From Alphaproteobacteria bacterium (GTDB lineage: Bacteria > Pseudomonadota > Alphaproteobacteria > Paracaedibacterales > VGCI01), in the NCBI GenBank assembly GCA_019746225.1, contig JAIESE010000034.1:1-37784 (forward strand): a stretch of 37,784 nt of DNA, read 5' to 3'. Made by a program: the position numbers and the translations under genes. Below the pieces are notes generated by a model, which worked only from the letters and a program-made list of their open reading frames with translations, made no database searches and was not told the origin of the DNA. Numbering within the stretch: the stretch's first letter is position 1; each line of letters opens with the position of its first letter. Positions 31,059 to 37,784 of this stretch are shown here, one piece after another.

Positions 31059-32651
31059 ATGGTGGAATATGGTAAAGATTGGATACACAAGAGACTCGGA
31101 AAAGTTTTTTCTCTGTTCTGCTTGATGTCCTTGCTGCTCAGCGAAGGTGCTCTTTCGGCTGGAGCCGCAGCTGCGCCTATACCAGCAGCTTCTAAGCCTG
31201 CAACAGGTGTGTCTTCATCATCTCTGTCAAAAGTTACCTCTTCTTTTCTCCAGAAAATGATTCTTGAAGGCAAAGCGAAATTTGTCTGCATCAAGGAAGT
31301 GTGTGCCAACTCACTTTGTGTGAAAGAAGAATGCGCCAAATCCCTTTGTGCTCAAGAAGAATGTGCACAAACCCTATGTGCTAAGGAAGAATGTGCCAAA
31401 GATATCTGTGCTGGACAAGAGTGCATAAAGAAGGAATTGTATGAGGAAGGACGCATCGTGACTCCCCCTTCAAGTGCAGGTATGGAGCTGGAATCTCAAG
31501 ATCAGACGATTACCCCACCCTACCCACCGGCTCCGTTTGGCGGTAGCGGCATGGAACTGGGATCACAACAACAAACAATTACAACACCTTTCCGACCTGC
31601 ACCGTATGGCGGAGCTGGAATGGATTTGGGATCACAACAACTAATGATTACACCACCATTCCGACCTGCACCGTATGGCAGTAGCAGCATGGGTATGGGG
31701 ACACAACAACAGACGGTTACACCACCATACCCACCAGCACCGTATGGCAGTAGCAGCATGGGTATGGGGACACAACAACAGACGGTTACCCCACCATTCC
31801 GACCTGCACCGTATGGCAGTAGCAGCATGGGTATGGGGACACAACAGCGGACGGTTACCCCCCCCTACCCACCGGCTCTTCCTCCAGGCGGCGGTGGCTA
31901 TACTCCTCCAGGCAGTGGTGGCATAATACCTCCAGGCGGTAGTGGCATAATACCTCCAGGCGGTGGTGGCTTAATACCTCCAGGCGGTGGTGGCATAACA
32001 CCTCCAGGCGGTGGTGGCATAATACCTCCAGGCGGTGGTGGCATAACACCTCCAGGCGGTGGTGGCATAACACCTCCAGGCGGAGGTGGCGGCAGAACAG
32101 TCACGCCTCAAAGACCTGTTGGACCGATCTTTGGGCCTTCTACTGCCAGAACACAAGGCTCTCCAGGGGTGGCTGCTGGGGGTGTCACTGGAGCACCTGG
32201 TGCAAGAGGTACAGGAGCCACTGGAGTTACAGGAGCTACTGGAGCTACTGGAATTACAGGAGCTACTGGAACCCCTACGACCACTGGCACAATGACGCCT
32301 ACAACAACAGCGGTTCCAACCGTAAGACCGAGTGTGCCGGGAGTTGTCCGCTTACCGACGAAGGCTGCGACGCAAAAAGAGATGGAAAAAGCTGTGGCGG
32401 TTCCAACGGAAGAGTCAGAACTAGGCAAACCAAAACAAGCAATGGCAAAGCCTGATGTGCCGCCGGTTGTTAAACCAAGTCCTCATGGTGTTATCTCAAC
32501 AAGTAGTCCCTTCTACTTACCCAAAAAACCACCAGAAGGACACACAAAAACGGCAAAGAAAATCAAGAAGCACTTGAAAGAAAAGCCGCCTGTTGAAGAG
32601 CCAGATGAAGTGATTGCGGAAGATCTATCAATTAAGGATGCGAAGCAATAG
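31059..32651 (+). CDS. Exported multi-repeat protein with Cys-x4 ladder and collagen-like tract
   Basis: A 530-residue protein with an N-terminal signal (hydrophobic FSLFCLMSLLLSEGALSAGA, to about 38). Domains in order: a Ser/Ala-rich linker; ten Cys spaced exactly five residues apart (77 to 122), alternating CAKEE-like and CAKSL-like pentads; five 23-residue units (from about 157) of the type PAPYGSSSMGMGTQQQTVTP; nine 8-residue PPGGGG units (275-346); a short collagen-like G-x-T run (386-406); and a Lys/Pro/Glu-rich tail. No enzyme motif was seen. The build is that of a secreted or surface structural or adhesive protein. A weak GGATGA ribosome site precedes the ATG. The last 20 bases overlap the converging mfd gene. 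It probably forms a unit with the exported protein upstream. Confidence 0.75.
   Translation: MVEYGKDWIHKRLGKVFSLFCLMSLLLSEGALSAGAAAAPIPAASKPATGVSSSSLSKVTSSFLQKMILEGKAKFVCIKEVCANSLCVKEECAKSLCAQEECAQTLCAKEECAKDICAGQECIKKELYEEGRIVTPPSSAGMELESQDQTITPPYPPAPFGGSGMELGSQQQTITTPFRPAPYGGAGMDLGSQQLMITPPFRPAPYGSSSMGMGTQQQTVTPPYPPAPYGSSSMGMGTQQQTVTPPFRPAPYGSSSMGMGTQQRTVTPPYPPALPPGGGGYTPPGSGGIIPPGGSGIIPPGGGGLIPPGGGGITPPGGGGIIPPGGGGITPPGGGGITPPGGGGGRTVTPQRPVGPIFGPSTARTQGSPGVAAGGVTGAPGARGTGATGVTGATGATGITGATGTPTTTGTMTPTTTAVPTVRPSVPGVVRLPTKAATQKEMEKAVAVPTEESELGKPKQAMAKPDVPPVVKPSPHGVISTSSPFYLPKKPPEGHTKTAKKIKKHLKEKPPVEEPDEVIAEDLSIKDAKQ
31287..31436 (+). repeat. Ten-fold Cys-x4 pentad repeat
   Basis: Codons 77-126 encode ten consecutive five-residue units, each starting with Cys. 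Units alternate between xKEE/xQEE and AxSL/AxTL/AKDI, giving a 30-bp higher-order period. Confidence 0.93.
31527..31871 (+). repeat. 69-bp tandem repeat, five units
   Basis: Five in-frame 23-residue units begin at codons 157, 180, 203, 226 and 249. The last three are nearly identical (PAPYGSSSMGMGTQQQTVTP) and differ mainly in PFR versus PYP. Confidence 0.9.
31881..32096 (+). repeat. 24-bp tandem repeat, nine PPGGGG units
   Basis: Nine 8-codon units (cctccaggcggtggtggc plus two codons for IT, II, LI or YT) run without interruption from codon 275 to 346. Near-identical DNA makes copy number prone to change. Confidence 0.92.
32214..32276 (+). repeat. Collagen-like Gly-x-Thr tract
   Basis: Seven Gly-x-y triplets (GAT, GVT, GAT, GAT, GIT, GAT and GTP) in a row. 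Gly-x-Thr runs are typical of bacterial collagen-like surface proteins; this one is short. Confidence 0.75.
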
Positions 32652-35600
32652 CCTTCAACTTGGAGAGAAACGTACAGATCTGCTTTGCGCCTTTCATGCG
32701 TGCCCCAAGAGTATCCCAAGCTCTTATAAAGACCAGCTTATTATCCGGTCGAAGTTTTGCCGTCCCCTTTTGAGACTGCACAAACTCAAGAAGTCCTTGA
32801 ATATTTTGAAATCTATTGTTGCGGAACGTGATCAGAGCTCCCTTGGGACCAATATCTAATTTTTCGATATCGGCTTGACGACAGAGTCCTTTAATTTCAA
32901 TAAGTTCGAAGAGGTTAGACACTTCCCCAGGGAGCGGACCGAAGCGATCAATCATTTCCGCGGCAAACGCATCAATTTGATCCCGATTTTCTAACGCCGC
33001 AATGCGTCGATACAACCCGAGTCGTAAGGTTAAATCCTGAACATAGGCTTCCGGGATTAACACAGATGCTCCCAAATTGATTTGTGGGGCCCATTCAAAG
33101 TCTGGGGAAGCCCCCAATTCTTGCTCTGCGCGAACCATCAATATGGCCTCTTGAAGCAAATGCTGATAAAGTTCAACCCCAACTTCGCGCATATGGCCGG
33201 ACTGCTCTTCACCCACGATGTTGCCCGTGCCGCGAATATCCATGTCATAACTGGCCAGGGTAAACCCAGCACCCAAATTATCCAAAGTTTGCATGACCTC
33301 GAGGCGCTTGGTGGCATTGGCAGAGACGACCTGACCTTCGGGTAACGTCAGATAAGCATATCCTTGAATCTTTCCGCGGCCTACGCGCCCTCGCAGCTGG
33401 TAAAGTTGGGCCAAACCAAACAGATCCGCCCGATGGATGATGAGGGTGTTGGCAGTGGCGATATCAATGCCAGATTCCACAATGTTCGTCGATAAGAGGA
33501 CATCATAATCGCGGTCATAAAAGGCGTTCATAACTTCTTCGAGTTGGGTGGGGTTCATTTGCCCGTGGGCCATGATCAGGCGAACTTCGGGGATGAGTTC
33601 ACGAAGAAGATGCTCCATCTTCGCCAAATCATCCAGGCGTGGGCTGACGAAGAAAATCTGCCCACCCCGATAATATTCCCGCAAAATGGCCTCCCGAATC
33701 ACCACTCCATCAAACGGCATAACAAAGGTTCGAATCGCCAAACGATCGATTGGCGGGGTCGTGATCAGGCTCATCTCCCGTACTCCACTCAACGCCAGCT
33801 GAAGGGTCCGAGGAATCGGTGTTGCCGTTAAGGTCAAGACATGTACATCCGTACACATCTTCTTCAGCTTTTCCTTCTGTTTCACCCCGAAATGATGTTC
33901 CTCATCGATGATCAACAATCCCAAATCCGTAAAACTGGTTTTGTCTGACAGCAGAGCATGGGTCGCGATGATAATTTGTACCTTTCCATCGGTCACATCC
34001 TGGCGTATTTTCAACGCTTGAGCGGGTTTCACAAGACGCGAAATTTGCTCAACGCGATAGGGAAAGCCTTGGAAGCGGTCACGAAACGTGCGGTAATGTT
34101 GACGGCACAGCAAAGTTGTGGGAACGATAATAGCCACTTGCTTGCCTTGGGAGACGGCAACAAAGGCTGCGCGTAAGGCCACTTCGGTTTTGCCAAACCC
34201 GACATCTCCACAAACGAGGCGATCCATTGGTTTTCCAGAGGCCATATCCTCCAAAACTTCCTCAATCGCGCGCTGCTGATCTTCCGTCTCAAGATAGGGG
34301 AAGTGGGAGCAAAACTCCTCATATTTTGTGGGATGTTTCTCCAGGATCTGTCCCTCATGCAAAGCCCGTTCTGCGGCAAGTTTGATGAGATAATCAGCGA
34401 CTTCTCGAATGCGCTTCTTGACTTTGGCTTTGCGCATTTGCCAGGCACTTGACCCCAATCTATCCAGTTGGGCAACGGCCCCTTCCCCGCCATAACGAGT
34501 AATCATTTCAATGTTTTCTACAGGCAAAAACAGCTTATCGCCCCCGTCATAGATCAAACACAAACAATCATGGGACGCTGCGCCTACCTTAATGGTCATC
34601 AAACCTTCGTAACGACCAATGCCTTGATCACGATGAACCACCAAGTCTCCTGGCGTCAGTTGCGCAACTTCAAGGAAGAATTGGTCGGTCTTACGGCGTT
34701 TTGAGACGGCTCGGGCAACGCGGTCTCCTAAAAGATCTTGCTCACTAATCACCAAAAGATGGGGCAGTTCATACCCGCGTTCTAAAGGATATATCAGAGC
34801 AACTGCACCTTCAGTCCCACCCGGCCAGGCATCAACAGCTTGTACGCCTTTAATCTCATGTTCTTCCAGAATCGTGAGTAACCGATCCCTTGCCCCTTCT
34901 GAGAAACAAGCAAGTATGACTGGTTTCTTCTTTTGTGCAGCATCGGTCAACCGCTCGGCCAAAACCTCAAAGGCCTTCACTCTGGCTGTGCTTTGCGCTG
35001 CGCCAAAGTCTGCCAGGATTTTCCCTTGATAATCTTGAAGGGGTGAGCCCTGGTTTGTTTCTTCCCCATGAAAGGGGGTTACTTTTGACCAAGGTGATGT
35101 TTGGAGAAATGTATCCCAATCAGTTGATGTCCAATAGAGAAGCTCAGGGGGCAACGGGCGATACTTCGTGCCCTGATCGCCTGGAATGGGGGTGTTACGG
35201 GCTTGATAATATTCTTGGATCGTTTGAAGATGCGCAGCTGCTGCCCCTTCGCAAGCTTCCTCAAGGTAAATTTGGGCGCCTTCCACATAGTCAAGTAAGG
35301 TCTCGCATTTTTCGAAAAACAAGGGGAGCCAATGCTCCATTCCCCCATATTTGCGCCCCGCTGAGATGGCTTCATACAAAGGATCATTGGCCGCCCCAAA
35401 CAATTCCCGATACCGGGTGCGAAAATGGCTAATCCCTTCAGGAGTCAATGTCAGCTCACTGACAGGCTTCAAAACCACTGTATCCAACGCCGACAAGGTT
35501 GTCTGAGTCATGGCATCAAAGCTGCGGAGCTGATCAACCTCATCTCCAAAAAAATCAATGCGCACTGGGTCGTTGACGCTTGTGGGGAAGAAATCAATGA

Positions 35601-36069
35601 TGCCGCCGCGCACTGCATATTCTCCGGATTCTCGCACCGTTTCAGAACGCACATAACCCATCTCGTTTAAGAATTTCAGCAAATGATCCCGCTTCAGGCT
35701 CTTTCCCATTTGAATGGTTAAGGATTGACCTTCTAAGGAACTTTTTGGCGGCAGGCGCTGAAGCAAAGCCGCAACGGAGGTGATCACGCAACGCGGTGTG
35801 GCGGTTGGTTCTAGCAAGGTCGTCAGCACATTAATGCGCATGGTCATCACATCAAGGCCGGAAGACACCCGATCATAAGGCAAACAATCCCAAGCCGGGA
35901 AATAAAGGGGGTGCAATGAGGGGCTAACAATCTCTAACTGTTCAACAAGGCGCCTGGCTTTGGCTTCTGTTGCACAAATATACAGAGTCAGTTGATCTGC
36001 GAATGGAGAGGAGAGAAGAAGAGCTTCTGCGCCATCGGGAACGCCAGCATAAATATGGTTTACCGACAT
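32632..36069 (-). CDS. mfd: Transcription-repair coupling factor Mfd
   Basis: A DNA translocase that pushes stalled RNA polymerase off damaged DNA and recruits UvrA for nucleotide excision repair. At 1145 residues it is full length. The N-terminal UvrB-homology region is followed by the RNA-polymerase-interaction domain (ELTPGDLVVHRDQGIGRYEG, about 480). The helicase motor has Walker A GDVGFGKTEVA near 621 and IIDEEHHFG near 720. Later come TLTATPIPRTLQ, STNIVESGIDI and QLRGRVGRG. The C-terminal TRCF domain (LRLGLYRRIA) is present. Its start overlaps sdhE by 10 bases, a linkage common in alphaproteobacteria. Its 3' end overlaps the converging repeat-protein gene by 20 bases. Confidence 0.98.
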   Translation of the reverse strand: MSVNHIYAGVPDGAEALLLSSPFADQLTLYICATEAKARRLVEQLEIVSPSLHPLYFPAWDCLPYDRVSSGLDVMTMRINVLTTLLEPTATPRCVITSVAALLQRLPPKSSLEGQSLTIQMGKSLKRDHLLKFLNEMGYVRSETVRESGEYAVRGGIIDFFPTSVNDPVRIDFFGDEVDQLRSFDAMTQTTLSALDTVVLKPVSELTLTPEGISHFRTRYRELFGAANDPLYEAISAGRKYGGMEHWLPLFFEKCETLLDYVEGAQIYLEEACEGAAAAHLQTIQEYYQARNTPIPGDQGTKYRPLPPELLYWTSTDWDTFLQTSPWSKVTPFHGEETNQGSPLQDYQGKILADFGAAQSTARVKAFEVLAERLTDAAQKKKPVILACFSEGARDRLLTILEEHEIKGVQAVDAWPGGTEGAVALIYPLERGYELPHLLVISEQDLLGDRVARAVSKRRKTDQFFLEVAQLTPGDLVVHRDQGIGRYEGLMTIKVGAASHDCLCLIYDGGDKLFLPVENIEMITRYGGEGAVAQLDRLGSSAWQMRKAKVKKRIREVADYLIKLAAERALHEGQILEKHPTKYEEFCSHFPYLETEDQQRAIEEVLEDMASGKPMDRLVCGDVGFGKTEVALRAAFVAVSQGKQVAIIVPTTLLCRQHYRTFRDRFQGFPYRVEQISRLVKPAQALKIRQDVTDGKVQIIIATHALLSDKTSFTDLGLLIIDEEHHFGVKQKEKLKKMCTDVHVLTLTATPIPRTLQLALSGVREMSLITTPPIDRLAIRTFVMPFDGVVIREAILREYYRGGQIFFVSPRLDDLAKMEHLLRELIPEVRLIMAHGQMNPTQLEEVMNAFYDRDYDVLLSTNIVESGIDIATANTLIIHRADLFGLAQLYQLRGRVGRGKIQGYAYLTLPEGQVVSANATKRLEVMQTLDNLGAGFTLASYDMDIRGTGNIVGEEQSGHMREVGVELYQHLLQEAILMVRAEQELGASPDFEWAPQINLGASVLIPEAYVQDLTLRLGLYRRIAALENRDQIDAFAAEMIDRFGPLPGEVSNLFELIEIKGLCRQADIEKLDIGPKGALITFRNNRFQNIQGLLEFVQSQKGTAKLRPDNKLVFIRAWDTLGARMKGAKQICTFLSKLKAIASHP

Positions 36070-36302
36070 TGATGAAATTCCCAGATACGCCGAACCATGG
36101 CTTCATTTTCTGGAATCGGCCGCCGACCTGTGATCCAGGCAAACAAATCCCCATCCTCATGAGCGAGCATGGACTCGTAAGCCTTAAGTTCAGCGGCCGA
36201 CAGGGTTGGTAATACTTCATCGGCAAATAGACCCAGAAGAAGATCATTCTCTCGCGTGCCTCGATGCCAGCTTTGATGGTTTAATTTTTTCAACAACTTC
36301 AT
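36060..36302 (-). CDS. sdhE: Succinate dehydrogenase assembly factor SdhE
   Basis: A small (80-residue) helical protein that promotes covalent attachment of FAD to the flavoprotein subunit of succinate dehydrogenase. The signature RGTRENDLLLGLFAD at about 14-28 contains the conserved RGxxExD motif. DGDLFAWITGRRPIP at about 50-64 matches the family's D-DL--W--G pattern. The 3' end overlaps the start of mfd by 10 bases. The gene starts the sdhE-mfd unit. Confidence 0.95.
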   Translation of the reverse strand: MKLLKKLNHQSWHRGTRENDLLLGLFADEVLPTLSAAELKAYESMLAHEDGDLFAWITGRRPIPENEAMVRRIWEFHQCR

Positions 36303-36442
36303 ACGGTTGTTATAGACTTCTTAGAGAGTGATAGCAAGATTTGGGAAGAATCTCTTGACTTTTTTTGCGTTTGATCCAAAATGGCAGTGTTCATTCCGAA
36401 ACGAAGCTTGATGCGACTATTTAACCAACAAAGGGGGATACG

Positions 36443-36916
36443 ATGCCTCAAACCACATTAAAATACCGCCCCATTCAGCCCACCGATCTTCCAGTCCTCA
36501 ACAAAATGATGCGTGCCGCAAAAGGACACTGGGGCTATTCTGAAGATCAACTGGATCGATTTATGGACTCCTACAGCATTAAGGGTACCGGTTATTTTGA
36601 AAATGCTTATGGTTATATAGCTGAATCTCCTGAAGGGATTGCAGGGTACTATGTGTTGAATACGGCTGATAAAGCCCCGAAGCTGGATCAATTTATCCTC
36701 AACACAGAGCTGATCGGCAAAGGATTAGGCCGTCAACTCTGGAATCATTGTGTCGCTGAGAGCCAAAAGAAGGGCTGGAAAGAAATCGCATTCTGTTCAG
36801 ACCCCAATTCTTGCGGCTTTTTTGAACATATGGGCGCTGTTAAAGTTGGCGAAAAACCCATGGTGACTGTCCCCGGTCGCACTTCTCCATTGATGCGATT
36901 TTCGGTGCCGAAGTAG
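36443..36916 (+). CDS. GNAT-family N-acetyltransferase
   Basis: A 157-residue acetyl-CoA-dependent acyltransferase of the GNAT fold. The central strand IAGYYVLN and the acetyl-CoA pyrophosphate loop LIGKGLGRQLWNH (about 91-103, matching the Q/R-x-x-G-x-G/A pattern) identify it. SDPNSCGFFEHMGAVKVGE near 115-135 is the typical family end with a (Y/F)xxxG-like element. AGGGGG lies about 7 bases before the ATG. The substrate cannot be predicted. It stands alone, divergent from sdhE. Confidence 0.92.
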   Translation: MPQTTLKYRPIQPTDLPVLNKMMRAAKGHWGYSEDQLDRFMDSYSIKGTGYFENAYGYIAESPEGIAGYYVLNTADKAPKLDQFILNTELIGKGLGRQLWNHCVAESQKKGWKEIAFCSDPNSCGFFEHMGAVKVGEKPMVTVPGRTSPLMRFSVPK

Positions 36917-36983
36917 GGGTTGGGAAGTTTCGTTGTAGAAAAAAGCTTCTGGATTTTATAGATATTTCAATTAGGGAATTGTC

Positions 36984-37108
36984 ATTGCGAGGAGCGAGGC
37001 GAGGAAGCAATCCAGGGGCAACAAAATAGATCTAGAAATTGTATTTGCTTCTCAAATCACTTAGATAGACGGTCCTTGGCCCCTGGATTGCTTCGCTATG
37101 CTCGCAAT
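36984..37108. repeat. MITE-like inverted repeat element
   Basis: The left arm (36984-37019) begins ATTGCGAGGAGCGAGG and ends GAAGCAATCCAGGGGC. The right arm (37079-37108) is its inverted copy, lacking six bases in the middle. About 59 bases separate the arms. The arm sequence belongs to a palindromic repeat type (CATTGCGAG..GAAGCAATCC) found in many genomes. A related single arm lies at 26399-26435. It has no coding capacity. Confidence 0.8.
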
Positions 37109-37170
37109 ATTACGGTATAAAATCAAGCAAGCATGTGCAACTTAGCAGTTAAACCTCAATCCCAGTCATT

Positions 37171-37695
37171 TCATCCCCGAGGCCGGTCATACACACCCAC
37201 AAGCTCAGCTTGCTCCAAGATATGGCCTTTCATAGCGGCTTCAACTTCAGCTTTGCTTGCCCCTTCAGGCAAATTCAGGACAACGTCAAGAGCGTAGAGT
37301 TTAAAGAAATAGCGGTGTTGGCGATCCGGCGGGCAAGGTCCTGTATACCCTAACTTACCACCCGTATTCTTCCCTTGGACCGCACCCGGTACACCTAGAG
37401 AATTTTCAACGAGCCCTGATACCGATGTTGGAATGTTGAACAAGAGCCAATGATCCCACATTCCGTCTGCCCTAAGGTGTTTGGGAACATCTGGATCATC
37501 TACAAGAAGAGCGAGACTTTTGGTGCCGGCAGGGATTCCATCCCACTTAAGAGCAGGGGACGTGTTCGCCCCATCACAAGTATATTGACCTGGAATGGAG
37601 GCATTAGCTTGAAAAGCGGGGCTTTTGAGAGTTAAGGCCATGGTTTGCTCCATTAGTGAAAATATGGTGATAAGAAGATAAGTACTACGCTTCAT
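37171..37695 (-). CDS. YbhB/YbcL-family (PEBP-like) protein
   Basis: A 174-residue member of the phosphatidylethanolamine-binding protein superfamily, bacterial YbhB/YbcL branch. Family landmarks are IPGQYTCDGANTSPALKWDGIPAGTKSLALLVDDPDVP (about 34-71), the anion-binding DPD segment, WDHWLLFNIP near 81-90, and GYTGPCPPDRQHRYFFKLYALD (about 116-137). The start at 37693-37695 is supported by a strong AAGGAGGTG site 6 bases upstream. The first 20 residues (MKRSTYLLITIFSLMEQTMA) look like a weak signal peptide, so the protein is probably exported; a start at the internal Met before ALTLKSP would be cytoplasmic. The biochemical role of bacterial members is poorly known. Confidence 0.95.
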   Translation of the reverse strand: MKRSTYLLITIFSLMEQTMALTLKSPAFQANASIPGQYTCDGANTSPALKWDGIPAGTKSLALLVDDPDVPKHLRADGMWDHWLLFNIPTSVSGLVENSLGVPGAVQGKNTGGKLGYTGPCPPDRQHRYFFKLYALDVVLNLPEGASKAEVEAAMKGHILEQAELVGVYDRPRG

Positions 37696-37784
37696 TAAGA
37701 CACCTCCTTATTTAAAAAGAATGGACTAAGGCTGCTTTAAATTAACGGCTTTCAACATAAATGCGGGAACTTCTGACCCAAACC

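Noticed and set aside
31881..32096. CRISPR or VNTR outside a gene
   Set aside because: The 24-bp units are in frame inside the exported protein and encode PPGGGG-type repeats.
34935..35432. 165-codon plus-strand frame
   Set aside because: Lies antisense within mfd with no supporting features; same verdict for the 154-codon frame at 34029-34493, which is in another minus frame of mfd.

Overview
The window looks like a chromosomal segment of an alphaproteobacterium with moderate to low GC. The lineage markers are an HdaA-type DnaA regulator behind a PerM-like permease, bamD-recN, sdhE-mfd, and rsfS-rlmH. A tgt-yhhQ pair with no queuosine-synthesis gene in view, many surface or secreted low-complexity proteins, and scattered short palindromic repeats fit a host-associated, possibly intracellular lineage (Holosporales/Rickettsiales-like). 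That placement is inference; there is no rRNA here to test it. No tRNA, rRNA, transposase, prophage or CRISPR array was found.

Layout. 1-3488: the 3' part of a very large unrecognised helical protein, open through the left edge. 3576-5987 (minus): rpmB, then the queuine/preQ transporter gene yhhQ and tgt. 6218-7408: a membrane-anchored PAP2 acid phosphatase. 7589-9694: a His/Pro/Cys/Gly repeat protein with eighteen EPPVDC units, closed by a strong terminator. 9903-12832: ndk, a CDP-alcohol phosphatidyltransferase, a PerM-like permease and hdaA. 12835-13992: sixA-like (minus) and rsmD (plus).

14083-21048 is the most interesting region. Two tandem pairs (a small predicted outer-membrane barrel plus a DUF3570-type barrel) flank a flavin transferase gene (apbE). 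They are followed by an exported thioredoxin-like protein and a DUF4266-type lipoprotein ending in GGGCGCT. Together they look like an uncharacterised envelope redox module. A secreted Cys/His hydrolase candidate lies next to it on the other strand.

22384-26229 (minus) is housekeeping: rlmH, rsfS, rpsU, recN and bamD. 26605-29799 is a complete cytochrome bd operon, cydP-cydA-cydB-cydX-ybgE, including a 32-codon cydX. 30021-32651 holds two adjacent exported low-complexity proteins; the second has an exact Cys-x4 ladder, 23-residue and 8-residue tandem repeats, and a collagen-like tract. 32632-36302 (minus) is sdhE-mfd. The right end has a GNAT acetyltransferase, a MITE-like inverted repeat and a YbhB/YbcL (PEBP) protein.

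All functional calls come from reading motifs and gene order by eye; no database search was run.
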